The translations under genes were made by a program, and so were the position numbers. A stretch of 64,000 nucleotides of DNA, taken from NCBI RefSeq assembly GCF_900106675.1, contig NZ_FNOB01000008.1, positions 1 to 64,000 on the forward strand, given 5' to 3'. The notes under the pieces were generated by a model. It did not search any database. It was not told where the DNA came from and saw only the letters and a program-made list of their open reading frames with translations. Of this stretch, positions 10,115-21,974 are shown in pieces. This DNA is from Allgaiera indica. Its GTDB lineage: Bacteria > Pseudomonadota > Alphaproteobacteria > Rhodobacterales > Rhodobacteraceae. Each line of letters starts with the position of its first letter. Position 1 is the first letter of the stretch.

Positions 10115-11377
10115 ATGAAATTGACTTCGCATATGCGCAAGCTCGCCCTGGGTGCGACCGCGCTCAGCAGCCTTGCGCTGCTCGGCACGGCCCTGCCGGC
10201 CGCCGCTGCCATCAAGGGCCCGATCAAGATCGGCGTGATCGGCGAGGCCTCGTCGGTTGCCGGCGCGGCCATCATCAACGCGTCCAAGCTGGCGGCCGAG
10301 AACATCAACGCCCATGGCGGCATCAACGGCCACAAGGTCGAGGTCATCACCTACGACGACCATTCCTCTGCGTCGGACGCGGTCAGCGCCTTCAAGCGCC
10401 TGGCGACACAGGACAAGGTCGATGCCATCGTCGGCAGCTACATGAGCGAGGTCGTGCTGGCGCTGGAGCCCTGGGCCGCGCGCCTGCACATGCCCTATAT
10501 CTCTCCCGGTGCGGCCAGCACCAAGATCCCGCTTCAGGTGCATGAGCATTACAACCAGTACAAGTACACCTTCCAGGGCTGGCTGAACTCGGCCTTCCTG
10601 GCGCAATCGGTGTGTGACTTCACCAAGGATGTCTTCGTCGACAAGTACCACATGAAGACGACGGTGATCATGAGCGAGGACGCCGCCTGGACCGCGCCGC
10701 TGGACGCGACCTACAAGAAATGCCTGCCCAAGGTCGGCGTGAAGGTGCTGGACGAGATCCGATTCAACCCCGACACCAGCGATTTCACCCCGATCTTCAA
10801 CAAGATCGAAGGCTTGCATCCGGATTTCATCACCACCGGGATCAGCCATGTCGGCGTGCGCCCCACGGTGCAGTGGCATGACCAGCAGGTGCCGCTGGCG
10901 ATGACCGGGATCAGTTCGCAAGCCAGCACCTCGACCTTCTGGAAGGACACCAACGGCGCGGCCGAAGGCGTGCTGACCCAGACCGGGGCGACCCCCACCG
11001 TGGCGATCACGCCCAAGACCATCCCCTTCGCGAAAGCCTACGCCAAGGCCTATGGCGACAGCCCGTCCTATGTGGGCTACGCCGCCTATGACGATGTCCA
11101 TGTGATCGCCGACGCGATCAAGCGGGCCAATTCGACCAATCCCGACAAGATCGTCTCGGCGATGGAGAAGACCGATTACGTCGGCACCGTCGGCCGGATC
11201 CAGTATTACGGCAAGGACTCGATCTACGCCCATGGCCTGAAATACGGCAAGGGCCTGGTCACCGGCCTGTTCATCCAGTGGCAAGACGGCAAGCAGGTCG
11301 CCGTCTGGCCGGACAAGCTGGCGGACGGAAAGATCAAGTTCCCCAGCTTCGTAAAGCTTCCCACCGCCACGCATTGA
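10115..11377 (+). CDS. ABC transporter periplasmic binding protein, branched-chain amino acid (Peripla_BP_6) type
   Basis: 420 residues. A Sec signal peptide (MKLTSHMRKLALGATALS..., cleavage likely after the LPAAAA stretch) is followed by a LivJ/LivK-like fold starting GPIKIGVIGEASSVAG, with NAHGGINGHKVEVITYDDHS and VDAIVGSY. The ligand cannot be deduced; the family also binds amides, urea and aromatic compounds. A strong Shine-Dalgarno (GGAGGAG) precedes the ATG. The gene is followed by a very stable hairpin and then the permease genes, as is usual where the binding protein must be made in excess. Confidence 0.9.
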   Translation: MKLTSHMRKLALGATALSSLALLGTALPAAAAIKGPIKIGVIGEASSVAGAAIINASKLAAENINAHGGINGHKVEVITYDDHSSASDAVSAFKRLATQDKVDAIVGSYMSEVVLALEPWAARLHMPYISPGAASTKIPLQVHEHYNQYKYTFQGWLNSAFLAQSVCDFTKDVFVDKYHMKTTVIMSEDAAWTAPLDATYKKCLPKVGVKVLDEIRFNPDTSDFTPIFNKIEGLHPDFITTGISHVGVRPTVQWHDQQVPLAMTGISSQASTSTFWKDTNGAAEGVLTQTGATPTVAITPKTIPFAKAYAKAYGDSPSYVGYAAYDDVHVIADAIKRANSTNPDKIVSAMEKTDYVGTVGRIQYYGKDSIYAHGLKYGKGLVTGLFIQWQDGKQVAVWPDKLADGKIKFPSFVKLPTATH

Positions 11378-11384
11378 TCGCGAC

Positions 11385-11410
11385 GGCGGCCCCGGCATCC
11401 CGGGGCCGCC
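11385..11410 (+). terminator. Strong hairpin between binding protein and permease genes
   Basis: Perfect 11-bp stem GGCGGCCCCGG (11385-11395), loop CATC, CCGGGGCCGCC. There is no T tract. Located 7 bases past the binding-protein stop, it probably stabilises the upstream mRNA end or acts as a leaky terminator giving more binding protein than permease. Confidence 0.7.
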
Positions 11411-11512
11411 TCGGACCGAATGCCCGGGCCCGGCGGTTGATCCAACCTCCACCCGGGTCCTTCCTTCGCATTGGAATATCAGGGGCGCGCACGGCGTCCG
11501 GCGGGAGACAGC

Positions 11513-12388
11513 ATGGTTGCGATACAGATATTGATAGATGGTTTCGTTATCAGTGCGCTCTATGGTCTCGGCGCGATCGGCTTCACGCTGATCTTCGGCG
11601 TCACCGGGGTTCTGAACCTGGCCCATGGGGGCATCATGGTAATCGCCGCGCTGGTCGGCTGGTACGCGGCCAACCAGTTCGGCCTTGATCCTTATGCCGC
11701 GGCGGCGGTCGGGGTCCTGGCCGGGATGATCGCGGCCTTCATCACCTATTTCGTGGTGATCCGCCCGATCCAGCAATCGCGCACCATCCCCAGCGACGAG
11801 ACCGAGATCTTCATCCTTACCGGCACCCTGCTTTGGGGGGTGATGATCCAGGAAGGCCTGGCCTATCTGTTTTCCGACAACCCCGTGACGATGAAGCCGC
11901 TGTTGCCCGGCGTGGTCTATATCCTTGGCGACCGCACCCCGATCAACGAGATCATGATCGGGATCCTGTGCTGGGTCGTGATCGGCCTGCTGTGGCTGGT
12001 GGTCTACCGCACCAAGATCGGCAAGCCGCTGCTGGCGGCGTCCGAAAATCCGCGCGCCCTGGGCCTTCTGGGCTTCGAGATGTCGCGCATCTACCTGTTT
12101 TCCTGGGCGATCTACGGCATTCTCGCCGGGGTCGCGGGGGTGCTGCTGGCTTCCTTCCTGGGCGTCAGTTCGGCCAGCGCCGGAAGCCTGACGGCCAGCG
12201 CCTTCTCGATCGTGGTGCTGGGTGGGCTCGGCTCTGTCTGGGGGTCGCTGATCGCGGCTTATGTGGTGGGCTATCTCGAGACCATCACCGCCTATCTGAT
12301 TTCGCCGCAACTGCGCCCGATCCCGGCGTTGATCGTGCTGGTGCTGGTGGTCTACCTGCGCCCGCAGGGCATCCTGGGCCGCCGGTAA
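11513..12388 (+). CDS. livH: ABC transporter permease, LivH-type
   Basis: 291 residues, highly hydrophobic, with about eight membrane segments. It begins MVAIQILIDGFVISALYGLG, and GVTGVLNLAHGGIMVIAA carries the conserved LivH N-L-A-H-G motif. ATG 11513 is chosen over an upstream in-frame ATG (11471) because GCGGGAGA precedes it and the protein start fits the family. The next gene, livM, follows 10 bases downstream. Confidence 0.93.
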   Translation: MVAIQILIDGFVISALYGLGAIGFTLIFGVTGVLNLAHGGIMVIAALVGWYAANQFGLDPYAAAAVGVLAGMIAAFITYFVVIRPIQQSRTIPSDETEIFILTGTLLWGVMIQEGLAYLFSDNPVTMKPLLPGVVYILGDRTPINEIMIGILCWVVIGLLWLVVYRTKIGKPLLAASENPRALGLLGFEMSRIYLFSWAIYGILAGVAGVLLASFLGVSSASAGSLTASAFSIVVLGGLGSVWGSLIAAYVVGYLETITAYLISPQLRPIPALIVLVLVVYLRPQGILGRR

Positions 12389-12398
12389 GGAGTTGGGC

Positions 12399-13321
12399 AT
12401 GACGACATTTCTGAAATCCCGCCTGCTGTGGCTGTCGCTGCCGGCGCTGGTGATCGCGGCCCTGGGGCCGTGGTGGCTGTCGGCCTATTACCTGGGCGTG
12501 CTGACCATGGCCTATTTCTACGGCGTCTTCGCGATGTCGTGGGACCTGCTGTTCGGCTATGCCGGAATGGTCAACTTCGGCCCGACCTTCCTGATCGGCC
12601 TGGGCGCCTACGGCGCGGCGCTGCTGAACAATTACGCCGGCATGCCGATCATCGTCTGCCTGATCTTCGGCGGTTTCCTGTCGATCATCGGCGGCATCCT
12701 TCTGGCCCTGCCCGCGCTGAAGCTGCGCGGCGCCTATTTCGGCCTGGTCACGCTGGTGGCGGTGCTGCTGCTGCAATATGTCATCGTGATCTTTTCCGCC
12801 TACACCGGCGGCGAGATCGGCATGATGACCCCCGATATCCTGTCGATCAACGCCAGCGTGAACTACGAATACGCGCTGTGGTTCATGGTCGCCTGCGCGG
12901 TGCTTCTGGTGATCATCTCGCGCTCTTCGCTTGGCCTGATCCTTGAAGCCACGGGGCAGGATCCGGTCGCCGCCGCCGCGCTGGGGTTCAACGTCGCCAA
13001 GCATCGGCTCGCGGCCTTCTGCATCTCGGCGCTGCTCTCGGGCCTGGCCGGCGGGATGATGGTGTTCTATTCGGGCACCGCTTCGGTCGGCACGGTGATC
13101 GACATCTCGATCGGCGTGCAGATCATCATTGCGGCGGTGCTGGGGGGGCGGCGCACGATCCTGGGCGCGATGGTCGGCGCGATCGTGATTTTGCTGGCGG
13201 ATGAGCTGCTGCGCCCGCTGGGTCAGCTCAACATCTTCGTGGTCTCCGGCATTACCCTTGCGGTCATCATCCTGTTCCCGAGCGGCCTGTTGGGTCTGTT
13301 CAGCAGAACGAAGGAAGGCGC

Positions 13322-13325
<4 letters not shown>
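12399..13325 (+). CDS. livM: ABC transporter permease, LivM-type
   Basis: 308 residues with about nine membrane segments. GYAGMVNFGPTFLIGLGAYG is the family's N-F-G motif region, and GLILEATGQDPVAAAALGFNV is the cytoplasmic coupling loop to the ATPase. ATG 12399 follows AAGGAG at 12387-12392; a TTG two codons earlier is less likely. The stop overlaps the start of the fused ATPase gene (ATGA). Confidence 0.93.
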
Positions 13326-14797
<1,472 letters not shown>

Positions 14798-14804
14798 AGG
14801 CTGC

Positions 14805-14826
14805 GCGCCGGGGACATCCCCGGCGC
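14805..14826. terminator. Bidirectional terminator hairpin
   Basis: Perfect 9-bp stem GCGCCGGGG, loop ACAT, CCCCGGCGC, in the 36-base gap between the converging ATPase gene and enoyl-CoA hydratase gene. There is no T tract, but the position fits shared termination. Confidence 0.7.
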
Positions 14827-14833
14827 CACGGCC

Positions 14834-15610
14834 TTAGCGGTCGCGGAACTGGGCTTCGCGCTTCTCCAGGAAGGCGGCCATGCCCTCCTTCTGGTCCTCG
14901 GTGGCGAAAAGGGCGTGGAACATGCGCCGTTCGAACAGCAGGCCCTCGCGCAGCGGCGTCTCATAGCTGCGGTTCACCGATTCCTTCACCGCCATCACGG
15001 TCAGCGCCGATTTCTCGGTGATCTTGCGCGCGACGGACATCGCCTCGTCCATCAGCTTCTTGGCCGGCACGACGCGGCTGACCAGGCCCGAACGCTCGGC
15101 CTCGGCCGCGTCCATGAAACGGCCGGTCAGGTGCATGTCCATCGCCTTCGACTTGCCCACGAAGCGGGTCAGGCGCTGGGTGCCGCCGATCCCGGCGACG
15201 ACGCCCAGGTTGATCTCGGGCTGGCCGAACTTGGCATTGTCGGCACAGATGATGAAATCGCACATCATCGCCAGCTCGCAGCCGCCGCCCAGCGCATAGC
15301 CCGCGACAGCCGCGATGATCGGCTTGCGCACCCGCAAGATCGCATCGGTCTCGGCGGTGAACAGGTCGCCTGCGAAAACATCGACAAAGCTTTTCTCGGA
15401 CATCTCCTTGATGTCGGCACCGGCGGCGAAGGCCTTCTCGGAGCCGGTGACGATGATGCAGCGCACCTTTTCGTTCGCATCCGCAGCACTCAGCGCATCC
15501 GCCAGTTCGCCGAGAAGCTGGCTGTTGAGCGCGTTCAGCGCGTCGGGACGGTTCAGCCGGATCACCGCGACATAATCGTCGACGTCGACGATCAGCGTCT
15601 CGTAGGCCAT
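14834..15610 (-). CDS. Enoyl-CoA hydratase/isomerase family protein (crotonase fold)
   Basis: 258 residues, usual length for a monofunctional hydratase. The oxyanion-hole segment is [13 protein letters not shown] (near 65) and the second block is [15 protein letters not shown] (near 105, catalytic Glu in GGGCELAM). The second catalytic Glu lies in [19 protein letters not shown]. Hydration of trans-2-enoyl-CoA in fatty acid or branched-chain amino acid breakdown is likely. It converges on the ABC transporter; functional linkage is possible only by proximity. It has its own upstream region toward 15611-15705. Confidence 0.93.
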   Translation of the reverse strand: MAYETLIVDVDDYVAVIRLNRPDALNALNSQLLGELADALSAADANEKVRCIIVTGSEKAFAAGADIKEMSEKSFVDVFAGDLFTAETDAILRVRKPIIAAVAGYALGGGCELAMMCDFIICADNAKFGQPEINLGVVAGIGGTQRLTRFVGKSKAMDMHLTGRFMDAAEAERSGLVSRVVPAKKLMDEAMSVARKITEKSALTVMAVKESVNRSYETPLREGLLFERRMFHALFATEDQKEGMAAFLEKREAQFRDR

Positions 15611-15705
15611 GCTTAGGCTCCTTCTTGGCAGCTCAGCCCCGAGTCCATAGCAGGCCCGGCCCGGGGATCAAGCCATCTCTCGGATCAGTGTTGCCGAACG
15701 TCCGC

Positions 15706-16557
15706 TCAGCGTTGGCAATCCGGGCAGAAGAAGGTCGAACGCCCCGATTGCACGATCCGCGCGATCGTGCCGCCGCAGCCGGGGGTGCGGCAGGGCTGCC
15801 CCTCTTGCCCGTAGGCGCGGAAGTCGTGCTGGAAATAGCCCAGTTCGCCATCCGCCTGGCGATAGTCGCGCAAGGACGACCCGCCCGCCGCGATGGCCTC
15901 TTCCAGCACCTGCCGGATCGCCGGCACCAGGCCCGCCACCCGCGCCGCCGAAATCCGCCCGACGGCGCGGCGCGGATCTATCCCTGTACGGTGCAGCACC
16001 TCGCAGACATAGATGTTGCCCAGACCCGCTACGACGCACTGATCCAGCAGCGCCGCCTTCACCGGCGCCTTGCGGCCCTTGAAGCGGGCGATCAGGTAAT
16101 CCTCGTCGAAAGCGTTTCCCAAGGGTTCCGGCCCGATCCCGGCCAGCAGGGGATGCGCCTCGGCGCCTTGCGTCGGCACAAGATCCATCGCCCCGAAGCG
16201 GCGCGGATCGTTGAAGGTGACGCGCGCGCCGCCCGCCATGTCCAGCACCACATGATCGTGCTTGGCCGGCGCCGGATGAGGATGGTGAAAGTCACCGATC
16301 GTCGCGCCCGAAATCAGCATCCGCCCCGACATGCCCAGATGCACCAGAAGCGACTCACCCGTATCGAGATCGGCCAGGATGTATTTCGACCGCCTGCGCA
16401 GGCGGTCCACCCGCGCACCGGTCAGCCGCTCTGCCATGCGCGGCGGGAACGGCCAGCGCAGATCCGGGCGGTTCACCGCGACCTGAACGATTCGCAATCC
16501 CGCCATCGCCGGCTCCAACCCCCGGCGGACGGTTTCGACCTCGGGCAATTCGGGCAC
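15706..16557 (-). CDS. mutM: Formamidopyrimidine-DNA glycosylase
   Basis: 283 residues after start correction. The GTG at 16557 gives the required N-terminus [13 protein letters not shown], in which Pro2 is the catalytic Schiff-base nucleophile and Glu3 acts in lyase chemistry; GAGGGGGAA lies just upstream. The C-terminal zinc finger is C-x4-C...C-x2-C ([10 protein letters not shown] and FFCPDCQR). It excises 8-oxoguanine and formamidopyrimidines. Divergent from ubiE. Confidence 0.96.
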   Translation of the reverse strand: MPELPEVETVRRGLEPAMAGLRIVQVAVNRPDLRWPFPPRMAERLTGARVDRLRRRSKYILADLDTGESLLVHLGMSGRMLISGATIGDFHHPHPAPAKHDHVVLDMAGGARVTFNDPRRFGAMDLVPTQGAEAHPLLAGIGPEPLGNAFDEDYLIARFKGRKAPVKAALLDQCVVAGLGNIYVCEVLHRTGIDPRRAVGRISAARVAGLVPAIRQVLEEAIAAGGSSLRDYRQADGELGYFQHDFRAYGQEGQPCRTPGCGGTIARIVQSGRSTFFCPDCQR

Positions 16558-16595
16558 GTCTTTCCCCCTCTGATGCGCCTGCGGCGTGGCGTGCA

Positions 16596-16623
16596 TTGCC
16601 CCTGCGCCGCAGCGGCCTATAAG
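16596..16623 (+). promoter_or_regulatory. Candidate ubiE promoter
   Basis: TTGCCC (16596-16601), 16-base spacer, TATAAG (16618-16623), ending 32 bases before the ubiE ATG in the mutM-ubiE divergent gap. Motif match by eye only. Confidence 0.45.
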
Positions 16624-16655
16624 AAGGGGCGTACAACAAGACGGCAAGGCCCGAG

Positions 16656-17408
16656 ATGACCGAGCAGGACGACAAGACCACCCATTTCGGTTTTCAGACC
16701 GTGGCCGAGGATCAGAAGGCCGGCATGGTGCACGGGGTCTTCACCCGTGTGGCCTCGAAATACGACGTGATGAACGATCTGATGTCGATGGGCATCCACC
16801 GCGTCTGGAAGGACCAGTTGATGGATTGGCTGGCACCGCGGCCGGGCCAGAAGCTTCTGGACGTGGCCGGCGGCACCGGCGACGTCGCGTTCCGCTTCCT
16901 GGGTCGGGCACCGGGCGCGACGGCCACGGTCTGCGACATGACCGAATCGATGCTGGTCGAAGGCCGCAAGCGGGCCGAGGCCGAACAGATGGCCGAAAGC
17001 CTGGATTGGGTGGTGGGCGACGCCATGGCCCTGCCGTTCGACGCCAACAGCTTCGATGTCTACACGATCAGCTTCGGCATCCGTAACGTCACCCGCATCC
17101 AGGACGCGCTGGCCGAGGCCTACCGCGTGCTGCGCCCCGGCGGCCGGTTGATGGTGCTGGAATTCAGCCAGATCCCCAACGACCTGCTGCAATGGGCCTA
17201 TGACCGCTATTCGTTCAACGTGATCCCCGTGATGGGCCAGATCGTCGCCAATGACCGCGAAAGCTATCAATATCTGGTCGAATCGATCCGCCGCTTCCCC
17301 GATCAGGAAAGCTTCGCCGCGATGATCCGCGCCGCCGGGTTCGAGCAGGTGAAATACCGCAACCTGACGATGGGCGTCGCCGCCCTTCATTCGGGCTGGA
17401 AGATCTGA
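16656..17408 (+). CDS. ubiE: Demethylmenaquinone/2-methoxy-6-polyprenyl-1,4-benzoquinol C-methyltransferase
   Basis: 250 residues, class I SAM methyltransferase. UbiE signatures are [21 protein letters not shown] and the motif I glycine loop [14 protein letters not shown], with [20 protein letters not shown] later. It methylates the ring carbon in ubiquinone biosynthesis. ubiB follows after one base, forming a ubiquinone operon. Confidence 0.96.
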   Translation: MTEQDDKTTHFGFQTVAEDQKAGMVHGVFTRVASKYDVMNDLMSMGIHRVWKDQLMDWLAPRPGQKLLDVAGGTGDVAFRFLGRAPGATATVCDMTESMLVEGRKRAEAEQMAESLDWVVGDAMALPFDANSFDVYTISFGIRNVTRIQDALAEAYRVLRPGGRLMVLEFSQIPNDLLQWAYDRYSFNVIPVMGQIVANDRESYQYLVESIRRFPDQESFAAMIRAAGFEQVKYRNLTMGVAALHSGWKI

Positions 17409-17409
17409 C

Positions 17410-18939
17410 GTGAGGGGGCCGCACAACCTTTGGCGCCTGATCCGCACCGGCGCCACGTTCGAACGCACCGGCGCGATGAAAGTCGTGCTGGAGGCGATGA
17501 ATGCCCCGCCGCGCATCCGCCTGGCCGCCCGCGTGCTGGGCTGGCCGTTCAAATGGCTGGGGCTGAAGGGCGATCCCGCGCTGCCGCCCACCACCCGCGC
17601 GATCACCGCGTTGGGGCCGGCCTACATCAAGTTCGGCCAGATCCTTTCCACCCGCCCCGATGTGGTCGGCGACGAAATCGCCGAACAGTTGCGCTATCTG
17701 CAGGACAAGCTGCCCCCCTTCCCCACCGCCCAGGCCAAGCGCACCATCGCGGAAGAGCTGGACATCGCGGTGGACGAGGTGTTTTCCGAGTTTTCCGAAC
17801 CGGTCGCCGCCGCCTCGATCGCCCAGGTCCACCGCGCCCGTCTGGCCGCGACGGGAGAGGCCGTTGCCGTCAAGGTTCTGCGCCCGGGCATCGAACGCGC
17901 CTTTCGCCGCGATCTGGACGCCTTCTATCTGGGCGCCGGGCTGATCGAATGGCTGTTGCCGGGCACCCGCCGGCTGCGCCCCAACGACGTGGTCGCCCAT
18001 TTCGAAGGCGTGGTGCTGGCCGAGCTGGACCTGCGGCTCGAGGCCGCCTCGGCCTCGGAATTCGCGGCCAACACGGCGCGGGACGAAGGCTTTTCCATCC
18101 CCGAGCCGCGCTGGAATCTTTCGGCGCGCCGAGTGATGACGCTGGACTGGGCCGAGGGCCTGCCGCTGGGCGACAACGCCGCGCTGGACGCGGCCGGTCA
18201 TGACCGCGCCAAGCTGGGCGCGCGGGTGCTGCAGCTGTTCCTGTCGCACGCGCTGCGCGACGGCTTCTTCCATGCCGACATGCACCAGGGCAACATGAAG
18301 GTCGGCGCCTCGGGTGAGATCCTGGCCTACGATTTCGGCATCATGGGTGCGATCGACGAATACACCCGCCGCGTCTATGCCGAGATCCTCTATGGCTTCA
18401 TCCGCCGCGACTACCGCCGCGTGGCCGAGGTGCATTTCGAGGCCGGCTACGTTCCCGCCGACCGCGACATCGACGCCTTCGCCCGCGCGCTTCGTGCCGT
18501 CGGAGAGCCGATTTTCGGCATGGATGCGTCGCGCATCTCGATGGCGCGACTGCTGAGCTACCTGTTCGAGGTAACCGAGCGCTTCGGGATGCAGACCCGG
18601 ACCGAACTGATCTTGCTGCAACGCACGATGGTGGTGGTCGAGGGCGTCGCGCGCTCGCTCGATCCGCATATCAACATCTGGCAGGTGGCGCGTCCGGTGG
18701 TCGAAAGCTACGTCCGCCAGCATGTCGGCCCCCATGCCGCGGTGCGCGATCTGGCGCGTACCGCACGCGTCCTGGGCCGCTTCGGGCCCCGGCTGCCGCA
18801 GATGGTCGAGGCCGCGCTGATCCGCCAGTCGCAGGAAGAGGCGCCGCCCGAAACCCAAAGCACCTTTGCGCCGCTGGGCTGGATCGCGCTCGGGGCGGTT
18901 CTGGTCGTGGTGGGTGTCTATCTCGGCACGCTGATCTAG
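17410..18939 (+). CDS. ubiB: UbiB/ABC1-family atypical protein kinase-like ubiquinone biosynthesis factor
   Basis: 509 residues. The family KxGQ block is YIKFGQILSTRPDVVG (near 75), the ATP-binding Lys is in AVAVKVLRPG, and the catalytic-type loop is FHADMHQGNMKVG followed by AYDFGIMG. One hydrophobic helix at the C-terminus (LGWIALGAVLVVVGVYLG) should anchor it to the inner membrane. GTG is the start, directly after the ubiE stop. It supports ubiquinone synthesis as an ATPase; the direct substrate is not settled. Confidence 0.95.
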   Translation: MRGPHNLWRLIRTGATFERTGAMKVVLEAMNAPPRIRLAARVLGWPFKWLGLKGDPALPPTTRAITALGPAYIKFGQILSTRPDVVGDEIAEQLRYLQDKLPPFPTAQAKRTIAEELDIAVDEVFSEFSEPVAAASIAQVHRARLAATGEAVAVKVLRPGIERAFRRDLDAFYLGAGLIEWLLPGTRRLRPNDVVAHFEGVVLAELDLRLEAASASEFAANTARDEGFSIPEPRWNLSARRVMTLDWAEGLPLGDNAALDAAGHDRAKLGARVLQLFLSHALRDGFFHADMHQGNMKVGASGEILAYDFGIMGAIDEYTRRVYAEILYGFIRRDYRRVAEVHFEAGYVPADRDIDAFARALRAVGEPIFGMDASRISMARLLSYLFEVTERFGMQTRTELILLQRTMVVVEGVARSLDPHINIWQVARPVVESYVRQHVGPHAAVRDLARTARVLGRFGPRLPQMVEAALIRQSQEEAPPETQSTFAPLGWIALGAVLVVVGVYLGTLI

Positions 18940-19028
18940 ACTTCGCGGCGGTTTCCCGCACGGGGACAGGACGGGGACCGGGGTGTCATAGCCCGTCGCA
19001 TCGTCACGCGCGCCGATGGCGGCGCGTT

Positions 19029-19060
19029 TGGCCTATTTTCACCAAGGTGAAGTGGCCAGT
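19029..19060. repeat. Degenerate copy of an intergenic repeat (also at 24485-24514)
   Basis: GCCTATTTTCACCAAGGTG (19031-19049) and following AAGTGGCC resemble AGTATTTTCGCCAAGATG and AAGGGGCC at 24487-24514. Both copies lie just beyond the 3' ends of converging genes (ubiB/mutS and sulfotransferase-like/argG). Sequences of this type recur in intergenic DNA of Rhodobacteraceae (recalled, not searched). Confidence 0.5.
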
Positions 19061-21711
19061 CAGCCCTGTTCCAGCTTTCCGCGCAGATCATAGACCAGCC
19101 GCAGGGCGTCGAGAGGCGTCAGTTCGTCCGGATGCACCTCGCGCAGTGCCGCCTCGACCGCCGAGCCCTTCGCCAGGGCGGGTGTCGGCGCGGGGGGCTG
19201 GGTGGCGAAAAGCGGCAGATCGTCGACCAGCGCCTTTTTCGCCTCGCCGCCTTCGCGCTCGCCCTTCTCCAGCGCGTCCAGCACCGTGCGGGCGCGGGCC
19301 ACCACCGCCTCGGGCAGACCCGCAAGCCGCGCCACCTGCACGCCGTAGGAACGATCCGCCGCCCCCTTCAGCACCTCGTGCAGAAAGATCACCTCGCCTT
19401 CCCATTCACGCACCGCAACGGTGGCATTCTCTGCCCCCGGCAACTTGCCCGCCAGCGCCGTCATCTCATGGTAATGGGTGGCGAACAGCGCCCGGCAGCG
19501 GTTCACGTCATGCAGGTGCTCCAGCACCGCCCAAGCGATCGAAAGCCCGTCATAGGTGGCGGTGCCGCGGCCGATTTCATCCAGGATCACCAGCGCACGG
19601 TCGTCGGCCTGATTGAGAATCGCCGCAGTTTCCACCATCTCGACCATGAAGGTCGACCGGCCGCGCGCCAGATCGTCCGAGGCGCCGACGCGGCTGAACA
19701 ATTGACTGACAAGGCCCAGATGCGCGCTTGCCGCCGGCACGAAGCTGCCGGCCTGGGCCAGCAACGCGATCAGCGCGTTCTGGCGCAGGAAGGTGGATTT
19801 TCCCGCCATGTTCGGCCCCGTCAGCAGCCAGATCGCCGGGGTGTCGCCGGGCGTCAGGTCGCAATCGTTGGCGACGAACGGCCCCGCCCCTTGCCTGCGC
19901 AGCGCGCGTTCCACCACCGGGTGGCGCCCGCCCGTCACGGTGAAGCCGCGGCTGTCATCGACCCTGGGTTCGACCCAATCCTCGGCCGCGGCGAGGTCGG
20001 CGAAACTGGCGGCCAGGTCGATCTCGGCCAGCGCGCGGGCGGCCTCTCCGATCTGCGGTGCGCGGGCAAGGATGGCCTGTTTCAGGCTGTCATAGAGCCT
20101 TTTTTCAATCTCCAGCGCCCGGTTTCCGGCATTCAGGATCCGGGTTTCCATCTCGCTTAGCGGCACCGTGGTGAAACGCACCTGATTGGCCGTGGTCTGG
20201 CGGTGGATGAAAGTCTCGTTCAACGGCGCCGAAAGCATCCTTTCGGCATGGGTCGCGGTCGTCTCGATGAAATAGCCCAGCACGTTGTTGTGCTTGATCT
20301 TCAACGACGCGATCCCGGTCTGCGCGGCATAGTCGGCCTGCATCCGGGCGATCACGCCGCGGCCCTCGTCGCGCAGCTCGCGCGCCTCGTCCAGTTCCAC
20401 GTCGTGGCCCGGCGCGATGAAACCGCCATCACGCGCCAGCAACGGGGGTTCCGCCACCAGCGCGGTGTCGAGCAGATCGACAAGGTCCTCGTGGTTCACC
20501 AGCGCCGTCCCGGCGGCGTTCAGCAGCGGCGGCGCCTCGGCCGCGGCGATGCGCTCGGCGACCTCTCCGGCCTGGGTCAGCCCGCCGCGGATCGCCGCCA
20601 GATCGCGCGGCCCGCCGCGATCCAACGCCAGCCGCGACAACGCACGGTCCATGTCGGGCACCTTGCGAAGCTGGGCGCGCAGGTCATCGCGAAAACGGCT
20701 CTGTTCCAGCAGAAATCGCACCGCCAGATGGCGCGCGTGGATCTCTGTCAGATCGCGCGAGGGGCTGGAAAGGCGGCGCTCCAGCAGCCGCCCGCCCGCC
20801 GCCGTCACCGTGCGGTCCACCGCCGCCAGAAGCGAGCCGTCGCGCCCGCCCCCCGTGCCGGTCGTGATTTCCAGGCTGCGCCGCGTCGCCGCGTCGATCT
20901 GCATCACGCGCGCGGCGCTTTCCTTCACCGGCGCGCGCAGCAGCGGAAGCTTGCCGCGCTGGGTGAGATCCAGATAATCGACGATCGCGCCCATCGCCGA
21001 AATCTCGGCCCGCGAGAAGCTGCCGAACCCTTCCAGCGAGCCCACGGAATAAAGAGCACAAAGCCGCTTCCCGGCCGAAGCGGAATCGAAGCTGGCCCGC
21101 GCCATCGGGGTCGAAGCCGCGCCCGATTCCGTCACTATTCCTGCCAGATCGGCCTCTTTCGCCTCGCTTACGACCACCTCGCGGGGGGCAAGTCGCGCAA
21201 GTTCCGGGCCCAACCGGTGCGGCGGGCAATCCATCACCCGAAACTCACCCGTCGAGATATCGACCCAGGCCAGCGCCGCCTGATCGCGGACCTCGGCAAA
21301 GGCGGCCAGGAAATTGTGGCGCCGGGCCTCGAGCAGGCTTTCCTCGGTCAGGGTGCCCGGCGTCACCAGCCGCACTACATCGCGCTTCACCACCGATTTG
21401 GAGCCGCGCTTCTTGGCCTCGGCCGGGTCCTCCATCTGTTCGGCGATGGCGACGCGAAAGCCCTTGCGGATCAGCGTCAGCAGATAGCCCTCGGCCGCGT
21501 GCACCGGGACGCCGCACATGGCGATATCCTCGCCCAGATGCTTGCCGCGCTTGGTCAGCGCGATGTCCAGCGCCTCGGCGGCCGCGGCGGCGTCGTCGAA
21601 GAACATCTCGTAGAAATCGCCCATCCGGTAGAACAGCAGCGCATCCTTGTGCTGCGCCTTGATCTCCAGATATTGCGCCATCATCGGCGTGACATTCGGT
21701 TCGGCCGCCAC
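19060..21711 (-). CDS. mutS: DNA mismatch repair protein MutS
   Basis: 883 residues. The N-terminal mismatch-recognition domain starts [30 protein letters not shown], with the Phe-x-Glu wedge in [10 protein letters not shown]. Walker A is [10 protein letters not shown] and the signature [15 protein letters not shown] 21711 is preferred (AAGGGGGA upstream); the ORF extends upstream but into sequence with no family similarity. A later Met pair (TPMM) is an alternative. MutS recognises mispairs and small loops; mutL is not in the window. Confidence 0.96.
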   Translation of the reverse strand: MAAEPNVTPMMAQYLEIKAQHKDALLFYRMGDFYEMFFDDAAAAAEALDIALTKRGKHLGEDIAMCGVPVHAAEGYLLTLIRKGFRVAIAEQMEDPAEAKKRGSKSVVKRDVVRLVTPGTLTEESLLEARRHNFLAAFAEVRDQAALAWVDISTGEFRVMDCPPHRLGPELARLAPREVVVSEAKEADLAGIVTESGAASTPMARASFDSASAGKRLCALYSVGSLEGFGSFSRAEISAMGAIVDYLDLTQRGKLPLLRAPVKESAARVMQIDAATRRSLEITTGTGGGRDGSLLAAVDRTVTAAGGRLLERRLSSPSRDLTEIHARHLAVRFLLEQSRFRDDLRAQLRKVPDMDRALSRLALDRGGPRDLAAIRGGLTQAGEVAERIAAAEAPPLLNAAGTALVNHEDLVDLLDTALVAEPPLLARDGGFIAPGHDVELDEARELRDEGRGVIARMQADYAAQTGIASLKIKHNNVLGYFIETTATHAERMLSAPLNETFIHRQTTANQVRFTTVPLSEMETRILNAGNRALEIEKRLYDSLKQAILARAPQIGEAARALAEIDLAASFADLAAAEDWVEPRVDDSRGFTVTGGRHPVVERALRRQGAGPFVANDCDLTPGDTPAIWLLTGPNMAGKSTFLRQNALIALLAQAGSFVPAASAHLGLVSQLFSRVGASDDLARGRSTFMVEMVETAAILNQADDRALVILDEIGRGTATYDGLSIAWAVLEHLHDVNRCRALFATHYHEMTALAGKLPGAENATVAVREWEGEVIFLHEVLKGAADRSYGVQVARLAGLPEAVVARARTVLDALEKGEREGGEAKKALVDDLPLFATQPPAPTPALAKGSAVEAALREVHPDELTPLDALRLVYDLRGKLEQG

Positions 21712-21836
21712 GGAAATCCCCCTTTGATCCGCGCAGACCCTACAAAAGCCACCCCCCACCTGAAAGCACGAAATCAGCGCAGTTGGCACCGCCGACGGGG
21801 GGCGCTAGAAGCGAGATGTCGCAGGGAGGAACTTGC

Positions 21837-21974
21837 GTGGTAAATGCAGTGCGCAGACGGGGACTGGACAGGGCGGCGATCGCCGAATTTCCCAGCCTGG
21901 CGGCGCGGGCGGCCGGCGAACGTGGCCGGGGGGCGGTTCTTCGCGGAAACAGGGACGAAGAGGGGGGCATATGA
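21837..21974 (+). CDS. Candidate 45-residue leader ORF coupled to the sugar kinase
   Basis: A GTG at 21837 follows GGGAGGA (21822-21828) at good spacing and opens a 45-codon frame (VVNAVRRRGLDRAAIAEF..., ending EEGGI). Its TGA overlaps the kinase ATG (ATATGA). An in-frame ATG at 21816 is another possible start. The product is Arg/Ala-rich and matches nothing I know. It could be a leader for translational coupling, the tail of a decayed gene, or chance. Confidence 0.35.
   Translation: MVNAVRRRGLDRAAIAEFPSLAARAAGERGRGAVLRGNRDEEGGI

Noticed and set aside
10085-12400. 771-codon open frame on the minus strand across the binding-protein and livH genes
   Set aside because: Antisense shadow: composition is His/Arg/Asp/Gly-rich with no domains, and the plus strand encodes clear transporter proteins with signal peptide and membrane helices.
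20203-21843. 546-codon plus-strand open frame across mutS
   Set aside because: No recognisable motif and low-complexity composition; mutS on the minus strand is unambiguous.
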